Of a DNA stretch of 21,553 nt, positions 7,390-14,000 are shown piece after piece. The notes under the pieces were generated by a model. The model had not been told where the DNA came from. It saw only the letters and a program-made list of their open reading frames with translations, and did not search any database. The position numbers and the translations under genes are program-made. The stretch lies in contig JABLYX010000072.1 in NCBI GenBank assembly GCA_018265615.1, positions 1-21,553 of the forward strand. Reading direction: 5' to 3'. The stretch comes from Lentisphaeria bacterium (GTDB taxonomy: Bacteria; Verrucomicrobiota; Lentisphaeria; Victivallales; Victivallaceae). The stretch's first letter is position 1, and each line of letters starts with the position of its first letter.

Positions 7390-7418
7390 TTGAAATATTT
7401 CAGAAACGTTTCTATTGT
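7390..7418 (+). promoter_or_regulatory. Promoter of the second LacI-type gene, overlapped by operators
   Basis: TTGAAA (7390-7395) and TATTGT (7413-7418) are separated by 17 nt. The two palindromes at 7391-7413 occupy nearly all of this promoter, so repressor bound there would exclude RNA polymerase. Confidence 0.6.
7391..7413. promoter_or_regulatory. Tandem LacI-family operators
   Basis: TGAAATATTTCA (7391-7402) and AGAAACGTTTCT (7402-7413) are both perfect 12-bp palindromes sharing one base. Their centres are 11 bp apart, one helical turn. AGAAACGTTTCT, with its central CG, resembles LacI/GalR-family operators. The site lies between the divergent regulator and the aldolase operon, inside the regulator's promoter. 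The sequence shows the symmetry; binding by the 7447 protein is inference. Confidence 0.7.
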
Positions 7419-7446
7419 ATCTGAAGTCAACAGAGAAAGCGGCGGG

Positions 7447-8448
7447 ATGTCACATACGGTAAAGAAGATTGCGGAGCTCGCCGGGGTTTCCCCGGCGACC
7501 GTGTCGCGCGTGGTGAACGGCACCGGAAGCGTCGCGCCGGAGAAGCGCGAACGTGTGCTTTCGGTGCTCGAAGAGCTGAACGGGCGCCGTCCGGCTCCGC
7601 GCTCCGGCGCGCGCATGATGAACATCGGCGCTCTGCTGCCGGCCGACCCGCGCAGCGACGCCCACGCGATCCTGCAGAAGCTGAGCTATCTCGCGGAGCA
7701 GATGCCGCGGCGCTGGAACCTCCAGCTCCTGCCCCCCGGCATCCTGCCGATGGAGCTCGAGGCGCGGTACCTGCGCGGCGAGCTCGCGGGGCTGCTGCTG
7801 ATCGGTCACACGGCCGATTCGCCGGAGCTCTCCGGAACGCTGAAGCGGATTGCGCATATCTGGCTGAACAGCCACCGCAGCAGCGACGCCGATCAGACGA
7901 TCCTGATGGGCAACGAATTCGCGGGGCGCATCGCGGCGCGCTACCTGCAGGACAGCGGCTGCTCCCGCTGCGCGGTGCTTTCCGCCCCGAGCCGGAACCC
8001 GGGCTTCCCGGGGCGCGTTTCGGGGTTCCGGTTCGAACTCTTCTCCGCCGGGAGCCCGTGCGAAACCGTCGGGATCACCCTGCCGCGCGGATGCAAAGGG
8101 TTCGAGGAGGCTCCGGACGGCGAGCTTGAAAGCGCCTTGGAACGGGTTCTGCCCGCGATCGGCGCGGGATGCTTCGACGGCCTTTTCTCCCCCGAAGAAC
8201 GGATGACCGCGCTCCTCTGCCGCGTCTTCGCGCGGCACGGCGTTGCGGCCCCTCCCCGGCTCGTCTCCTGCAACCACACCCCCGAGTATTTCGCCGGGCT
8301 CTATCCGCGGCCCGCATCGATCGACCTCGGGCCGCGCATGCTGGCCGAACTCGCGCTGAAGGAGCTGATGCGGCGCATCTCGGGCGAGGCCCCGCGCGCC
8401 GACCATGTCGCCGTCATCGTCACCCCCCAGCTCATTCCCGGCGACTGA
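7447..8448 (+). CDS. LacI/GalR-family transcriptional regulator (second of three)
   Basis: 333 residues. The N-terminal HTH is TVKKIAELAGVSPATVSRVV (4-23), followed by a ligand-binding domain that includes MNIGALLPADPRSD, LAGLLLIG and the C-terminal LAELALKELMRRI helix. The usual YRPN hinge motif after the HTH is replaced by LNGRRPAP, a mild departure from family consensus. ATG 7447 is the only start that leaves the HTH at its normal position. The gene diverges from the aldolase/propeller operon and its promoter contains two tandem palindromes, so it probably represses itself and the operon until a sugar ligand appears. Its 3' end overlaps the convergent DUF421 gene by 17 nt. Confidence 0.9.
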   Translation: MSHTVKKIAELAGVSPATVSRVVNGTGSVAPEKRERVLSVLEELNGRRPAPRSGARMMNIGALLPADPRSDAHAILQKLSYLAEQMPRRWNLQLLPPGILPMELEARYLRGELAGLLLIGHTADSPELSGTLKRIAHIWLNSHRSSDADQTILMGNEFAGRIAARYLQDSGCSRCAVLSAPSRNPGFPGRVSGFRFELFSAGSPCETVGITLPRGCKGFEEAPDGELESALERVLPAIGAGCFDGLFSPEERMTALLCRVFARHGVAAPPRLVSCNHTPEYFAGLYPRPASIDLGPRMLAELALKELMRRISGEAPRADHVAVIVTPQLIPGD

Positions 8449-9124
8449 GCCGCACGTCCGCTTCCTCGGGCGTCTCTTCGAACGGATAAAGCCAGAGCCT
8501 GCCGTCGTGCCACTCGGCGCAGAAGACCTGCCCGAGCTCGACCTTCCGTTTTTTCAGCTCTTTCTGCAGCCACGCCTCGCTGCGGTCAATGCGTTCGAGG
8601 TTATGCCGGTTGATCTCGCCGCTCTCGATCACGACCGTGGCGGTGGATTCATCACCCTTCTTCACGACCGTCAGCTGCCCGTTGTATTCGTACCAGACGT
8701 TGTTCAGCTCATCGAGATTGCGGTAGCCGCGCTGGTGCAGGAGCATGATGAAGTCGCGCACCGAGAGCCCCGCCCTGCCGAAGTTCGAGGTCACGACCCT
8801 GCCGTTCTGCATCAGCCGGATCGACTCGCCGTCGACGAGATTCTTCATGGACATGTGCCGGTTCGTGAAATAGCGCAGCAGCAGCAGCAGCCCGGCCCAG
8901 AACCCGACCACGGCGATGAGCCCGAACACGCTTTCGTTCATGTTGAAGAGCGTCCCGCCGATGATTGCGCCCAATGCGACGTTGCCGACCTGGTCGATCG
9001 CGGAAATCGGCGCAAGCGCCCCCTTCCCCGAAAGATGGATATAGACGAGCATCATCAGGAATCCCGCCAGCAGCTTCGGCAGAACGTGCACCGCGATTTC
9101 ATTGAAATAAGCAAAGTCGAACAT
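8432..9124 (-). CDS. DUF421/YetF-family membrane protein
   Basis: 230 residues. Three hydrophobic segments occupy the N-terminal part (about 12-30, 46-62 and 65-86). A soluble C-terminal region follows, with RLMQNGRVVTSNFGRAGLSV, DFIMLLHQRGYRNLDEL and VWYEYNGQLTVV, typical of the DUF421 (YetF) family found in many bacterial membranes. The molecular function of the family is not settled. ATG 9124 has a strong Shine-Dalgarno (GGGAGG) about 6 nt upstream and its own promoter. The 3' end overlaps the convergent LacI-type gene by 17 nt. It is not obviously connected with the carbohydrate genes. Confidence 0.88.
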   Translation of the reverse strand: MFDFAYFNEIAVHVLPKLLAGFLMMLVYIHLSGKGALAPISAIDQVGNVALGAIIGGTLFNMNESVFGLIAVVGFWAGLLLLLRYFTNRHMSMKNLVDGESIRLMQNGRVVTSNFGRAGLSVRDFIMLLHQRGYRNLDELNNVWYEYNGQLTVVKKGDESTATVVIESGEINRHNLERIDRSEAWLQKELKKRKVELGQVFCAEWHDGRLWLYPFEETPEEADVRLSRRE

Positions 9125-9134
9125 ATTTTCCCTC

Positions 9135-9152
9135 CCCGGAAACTTCTCCGGG
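9135..9152 (-). promoter_or_regulatory. Leader hairpin touching the DUF421 Shine-Dalgarno
   Basis: The minus-strand leader can fold a 6-bp stem (CCCGGA/TCCGGG, 6-nt loop) close to the predicted 5' end of the mRNA. It shares bases with the 5' part of the GGGGAGGG ribosome-binding site at 9137-9130, so it could modulate translation. This is a structural observation only. Confidence 0.3.
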
Positions 9153-9154
9153 AT

Positions 9155-9183
9155 AGTATATCACGGAGCGGGAGGAAATGCAA
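9155..9183 (-). promoter_or_regulatory. Promoter of the DUF421 gene
   Basis: On the minus strand TTGCAT (9183-9178) and TATACT (9160-9155) are separated by 17 nt. Transcription should start near 9149, giving a leader of about 25 nt. The promoter sits in the 67-nt gap after the third LacI-type gene; read-through from that gene also remains possible because no terminator is visible. Confidence 0.65.
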
Positions 9184-9191
9184 GCGCCGAT

Positions 9192-10151
9192 TCATTCAGG
9201 AGCCGGGCCGGTGCTCTCCCTGATGTTCAGCCGGGAATCGATGAAGATGTCCTGCCGGATGGTCCCGCCGTTCCAGACCGTTTCGAGCACGTCGACGGCG
9301 GTCCGGGCGACCGCCGGATAATCGATCGCCATCGTCGTGTGGCGCGGGAACATCCGGACGGCGGCCATGGTGTCCCCGGCCACGAGCGAAATATCCTCCG
9401 GAATCCGCCGCCCGGAGAGTTTCAGCAGCCGGTCCGCTTCGACGGAGTGATCCACGGCGATAAGCGCCGTGATCCCCTCCCGCAGCAGCATGGCGACCGC
9501 CTCGTGCATCGGAAGGGCGGAGGAGTAGGGCCGGTAAAACGCGCCTCCGGCGAGGCCGTGCGCCGTCATCGCCTCCCGGAAGAAGCCGCCGTAGTCCGGC
9601 TTGTCCGTCTGCTCCCGGCTCTCCTGAAAGTGCGTGAGCCCGACCCGGAAATGCCCGAATCCGGCGAGGTGCTCCACCACTTCGCGGAGAATTTTCCGGC
9701 TGTTGCTGCGGATCGTATAGATGTTTTCGAGATGGTTCGGGCGGTCGTTGCAGCAGACGAGCGGGATATTGCTGGTGCGGGGGAACTGGCGGCTGATCTC
9801 GCCGATGTAGTCCAGCGAAACCGCTCCGTCGACCGGCCACTCGTTCAGCAGCGGGAAATCCTCGCGCGAGAGGGTGACGGCCCGGTAGCCGCGGTCGTGG
9901 ATCTCGCACCGGAACGCATTGAACATCAGGAGGAAGTAGTCTGCCAGCGCCCTGATTTCAAGCGTCGGGGCGAGGATCGCGATCACGCGCGTCCGGCGCG
10001 ACGGGCGGAGATATCCGAGTTCGCGGGCCGCGTCGAGGACGCTCCGGCGCGCGGGGGCCGACACCCGGCTGCGGTTGTTCATTGCGCGCGAAGCGGTTCC
10101 GATCGAGACACCCGCCGCTTTCGCGACATCCGACAGCGTGATCTGTTTCAT
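9192..10151 (-). CDS. LacI/GalR-family transcriptional regulator (third of three)
   Basis: 319 residues, slightly short for the family. The HTH is ITLSDVAKAAGVSIGTASRA (4-23), then LGYLRPSRRTRVIAIL where the hinge would be. The ligand domain includes WPVDGAVSLDYIG, IPLVCCNDRPNH, LAGFGHFRVGLTHF and IPEDISLVAGDT. ATG 10151 has GAGGTG about 6 nt upstream. The gene is divergent from the second pseudopilin operon (a secreted multidomain hydrolase and a CBM9-like lipoprotein), the natural candidate target, with 167 nt between the start codons. Direct repeats inside its own promoter suggest autoregulation. Confidence 0.9.
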   Translation of the reverse strand: MKQITLSDVAKAAGVSIGTASRAMNNRSRVSAPARRSVLDAARELGYLRPSRRTRVIAILAPTLEIRALADYFLLMFNAFRCEIHDRGYRAVTLSREDFPLLNEWPVDGAVSLDYIGEISRQFPRTSNIPLVCCNDRPNHLENIYTIRSNSRKILREVVEHLAGFGHFRVGLTHFQESREQTDKPDYGGFFREAMTAHGLAGGAFYRPYSSALPMHEAVAMLLREGITALIAVDHSVEADRLLKLSGRRIPEDISLVAGDTMAAVRMFPRHTTMAIDYPAVARTAVDVLETVWNGGTIRQDIFIDSRLNIRESTGPAPE

Positions 10152-10170
10152 GATTTCACCTCTTTTTATT

Positions 10171-10198
10171 AATTTACACTCTTTTTACACAATTTCAA
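10171..10198 (-). promoter_or_regulatory. Promoter of the third LacI-type gene with internal direct repeats
   Basis: On the minus strand TTGAAA (10198-10193) precedes TAAATT (10176-10171) by 16 nt. Within it GTGTAAA occurs twice (10190-10184 and 10179-10173), 11 bp apart, placing both copies on the same face of the helix. The repeats could be half-sites for a regulator. Confidence 0.5.
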
Positions 10199-10230
10199 TT
10201 CCTTTTCACCGGTTTTGAATGGCCGCCCAC

Positions 10231-10259
10231 TTGTTTCCGCCGCCCGAGTCCGGTATAAT
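10231..10259 (+). promoter_or_regulatory. Promoter of the pseudopilin/hydrolase operon
   Basis: TTGTTT (10231-10236) is followed after 17 nt by a perfect TATAAT (10254-10259). The leader would be about 53 nt. This is the only promoter visible for the three coupled genes to 16862. Confidence 0.68.
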
Positions 10260-10318
10260 TATGGAATGGAAAGCCGCAGAGGCCACAAAACTTTCATTCT
10301 CAGAGAAGGAGAATATTC

Positions 10319-11056
10319 ATGACAAGACGGAATCATTCCTCGCCGCGATTTACATTGATCGAGCTTCTGGTGGTGATTGCGATCATCGCGATCCTGGCGT
10401 CGATGCTGCTGCCGGCGCTGAACGGGGCGCGGGAGCGGGCGAAGAACACGCAGTGCCTCGGCAATCTGAAGCAGGTCGGGGCGATGATCACGTTCTACGC
10501 GAACGACAATAAGGATTATCTTCCGGCGAACCAGTTTCCGTGGGGACAGCCGTACAGCCAGATCTGGTACGACATGCTGAATTTCCTCGGCTACGGACAT
10601 GCGCCGGCAGGGACCTACGCACAGTCGCCCGGACCGAAGGGAGTGTTCACCTGCCCCGCCGGCAGTTACAAGGTCAACAAGAACTGGGGCGGGGTGAACT
10701 GGGACTCCTACGGCAGCTACGGGCTGAACCGGCAGAGCTGCGGGAACCAGAACGTCGACACGAACCAGTGGATGAAGCTCAGCGGACTTACCGCCTACCA
10801 GCGCAAGGACCTGAGCACGATTCCGTTCTGCGCCGACGCCGGCGGCGTCGATTTCCTTTACAATTACTATACGAGCAACGCCTACAACGCCGAGACGAAT
10901 CCGCAATACCGGGTCGCCGTGCGGCACGGGGAGCGGGCCAATTTCATCTTCGGCGACTTCCACGTGCAGCCGGTCAAGGCCCCGTTCGGCCAAATCGGCC
11001 AGAACAGCAAGTTCCTCGACACGAAATACGGACATGCGCGGGAGGTGGGACTGTGA
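10319..11056 (+). CDS. Pseudopilin-like protein with prepilin-type N-terminus and H-x9-D C-terminal motif (copy 2)
   Basis: 245 residues, with AAGGAG upstream of ATG 10319. A short basic leader (1-10) leads into FTLIELLVVIAIIAILASML (11-30), then CLGNLKQVGAMITFY (46-60), VFTCPAGSY (109-117) and RHGERANFIFGDFHV (202-216), where His203 and Asp213 fit H-x9-D. As in copy 1 the residue before FTLIEL is Arg. The N-terminal helix is almost the same as copy 1 even in codon choice, while the globular part has diverged. The stop codon overlaps the GTG start of the following large secreted hydrolase by 4 nt, so the two are translationally coupled. The protein may assist the export, display or anchoring of the downstream product, but this is inference. 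Confidence 0.9.
   Translation: MTRRNHSSPRFTLIELLVVIAIIAILASMLLPALNGARERAKNTQCLGNLKQVGAMITFYANDNKDYLPANQFPWGQPYSQIWYDMLNFLGYGHAPAGTYAQSPGPKGVFTCPAGSYKVNKNWGGVNWDSYGSYGLNRQSCGNQNVDTNQWMKLSGLTAYQRKDLSTIPFCADAGGVDFLYNYYTSNAYNAETNPQYRVAVRHGERANFIFGDFHVQPVKAPFGQIGQNSKFLDTKYGHAREVGL
10349..10368 (+). repeat. 20-bp segment identical to one in pseudopilin copy 1
   Basis: TTTACATTGATCGAGCTTCT (FTLIELL codons) is identical here and, on the other strand, at 4915-4934. The following ~50 bases are nearly identical too. The segment uses ACA, TTG and CTT codons, unusual in this GC-rich DNA. Confidence 0.85.
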
Positions 11057-14000
11057 AGAGGCTCCTGTTCGGCGCGGCGCTCGCGGCGCTTCCGCTCCTC
11101 GCCCCGGCCGAAAACCTGCTCCCCGGCGGAATGCCCGCCGTGACCGGCGAACGCACGCTCTCCGGCTGGCGGGTCGAGGGGGCGAAGGGAAATTTCACGC
11201 TCCGGGCGGCGGAGGACGGGCAGAGCATCCGCTTCGTGCCGGAGGGCGGCCCGGCCTCCGTTTCGCTCTACGCCCCGGCCGTGAAGCTGCCGGACGACGC
11301 GCTCGGAATCGCCTCGGCGCAGCTGCGCGGCGAAGGGCGGATCCGGCTCTTCGCCGTCGACTCCGGCTGGAAGAAACTGCCGGGATGGGACAACCGGCCC
11401 CAGGCGGGGGGAGAGTACCGGAAGTTGGCGCCCGGAGCGTTCCGGTTCTTCGGGGCGGGTTTCCTCTCGCCGAACGAACCGTCGCGCAAATTCTGCTGGC
11501 GGCTCGACATCGAGGCGGATTCCCCGGTGGAGTTCCGCGCCCCCGCGCTGACGGTACGGCCGCTCACCGGAGGGAACCTTCTCGGGGATGTCCCGTTCAC
11601 GGCGCAGGCGTGGGAGCTCTCGGCCGACAGGAAAAGTCCGGCCGCCGCCGAAACGACTCCGGAGGGGATCCGCCTCGCGCCGGAGTCCGGCGCGATGTTC
11701 GCGACGCTCTACGCCCCCGCGCTGCCGCTCCCGCCGGGAACGGTCGTTACCGGTTCGGTGCGCGCGAAGGGCAGCGGCACGCTGCGGCTCTTCGCGACCC
11801 GCGCGGACTGGAAAAAGGACGCGGTCTGGGGTACGACGCACCGGCAGAGCGCGGAGTTCGCGCTTTCACCGGAATACCGGACCTTCAACTTCCAATTCCC
11901 CGCCCCGGAGCCGGGCGGAAAAACGCGCTTCCGCATCGACGTGAAAAGCAAAGCCCCGGTGGAGCTCGCGGCTCCCGAACTTACCGCGCAGACCTTCGAA
12001 GCCACGGCCGAAGCGGCCGCAAAAAAAAAATCGGCCGCCGGCGCACTGAAGCCAAAGGAACTCTTTCCGGAGCTGTTCCGTGAGACGGCGGAAAAGCCGC
12101 TGCGGCTCACGCCGGAGTGCTCACGCCGGTTCGAGTTCCCCGAAGCGCGCGACCTGTCTGCCGGTTCGCTCGCGTTCCGGTTCCGGTTCGACAACGACCT
12201 GTGGTTTGAACCGCTCTACCGCGGCTTCTGGGAGTTTGAGGGCACGCAGCTGGCCAGCCGGCTCGCCCATGCGAGGATCCACTTCGGGCGCAAATACTTC
12301 GGGCTCTCTCAGCGGATCTTCGGCGGCGAGTGGCACCATGCGGTCTACACCTGGAACGCCGAAACGGGCTTCTGCATCTTCATCGACGGGCGCATCGCCT
12401 ACGTGGACGGTTCACCGCTCGCCCGGGAGACGGCCCGGGCGCTGAGTTTCGGCAAAACGCGCCGGGAGCCGGGCTTCGCGGGAGAGGTGGCGGGGGTCCG
12501 GCTCTACGACCGCGAACTCTCCGACGAAGCGGTTTCCGAGCTCTATGCCGGATTCCGGCAGCTCACGCCGTTCCCGCTCGATTACGCAGCGACGGCGGGC
12601 GGGGAGCGCCGGTTCCGCATCGGCTTCGACAACCCCTCCGGCCTCCCGGCCCGGAAGCGCTGCCGCGTAACGGTCGAGGACTCCGGCGGCAAACGGCTGT
12701 TCGACGGAACGCTGGAAGTCTCCGCCGCACCGCACAGCTACGTGCTCCGGGAGATCGCATTCACGCCGGAGCGGGAGGAGGATCTGACGCTCGCAATCAC
12801 GGATGAAGAGGGCGACCGCCTCTCCTTCCGGCTCGCGATCCTCGACCCCGGTTCCGTCACGGCCGCGATGAAGCCGGGCCCGGTGCGCCGCCGCTGCGTC
12901 GCAGAAGCCGACTGCACCGCCTCCCCCGATCCCGAACGCTACCGCGACGACGGCAAATGCCGCGTCACCGAGTCTCCGGCCGGGCGCTATCGGGAGACGG
13001 GGGGGCGCACCCTCAACAGCGGCTTCGCCTACCGGTTCACCATCGAGAACCCGGGCCGCCCGCACTGGGTCGAATTCGAATTCCCGGACGACAGGCCGCG
13101 CACATTCTACTGCGCCGCCGGCGCGATCTATAATGAAAAGCTGAACGCCCCGTTCCTCGACGCATGCGGCGTCATCACCGGCGGGAACTTTCCGCTCAGC
13201 AATACGATGCAGACCCGGAGATTCCAGTTCGTGCCGGATTCGAAGGAGTTCGCGGTCCTCTTCGGCTCGCACCATAACCCGAACGGCGAAGCGGGCCCCG
13301 CCGTCGCGAAAATCCGGATCCTCGAACTCGAAGGCGAACTCCCGAAGCTCGACCTCGATCCCGACGGCCGCCGCATCATGATCTGGAACGAGGATCCGAC
13401 CATGACCGCCTACACCTGGTTCAAGCAGTACCGCTGGAACGCCGGCACGACGAATTTCGACTTCTGGCGCGACAAGCTGCGCCGCATGGTGCAATACACG
13501 CGCTACATCGGCTGGAGCGAGTGGAACATGCTCTGCTACGACTACCTCGGCGACAACACCTCCGGCGACCGGAGGCTCGTCTCGAGCAGCTACGGCGCGA
13601 GCGGCGGCTTCCTGCCGGGCCACCTCGACATGCTCGCGGTTACGGCGGAACGCGAGGGCATTCCGTTCTACCTCTCGCTGAACCATCTCTCAGGCTGGAG
13701 CAACAACCTGCCCGCCGGGCTCGCGCTCGAAACAGGACGCGGAACGATCAGCCGCGACTTCTTCGAAGCGGCCGCGCGCGGCAGTGAGGCGCCCGAGCTC
13801 TTCAGCGCCGAAGACAAGCTCGCGGAGATCCGCAACCGCGCCCTGAACCCGATCCACCCCGCAGTCCGCGCGGCGCTGCGCCGCATGTTCCGCGCGTATG
13901 CCGAGAAATTCGGCCGCTACCGCAGCTTCCGGGGGCTCGACTGCCAGGCGACCGAACCGCTGCATTTTTCGGATCCGAAATACGGGTACGGCGACTACAC

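Noticed and set aside
10540..11052. N-terminal extension of the giant hydrolase frame into the pseudopilin gene
   Set aside because: The extension overlaps pseudopilin codons and is arginine-rich, whereas GTG 11053 has a perfectly spaced GGAGGT and is followed by a signal peptide.
12412..13686. Long minus-strand frame antisense to the large hydrolase
   Set aside because: No start signals or recognisable motifs; it is the mirror of GC-rich codons in the sense gene.
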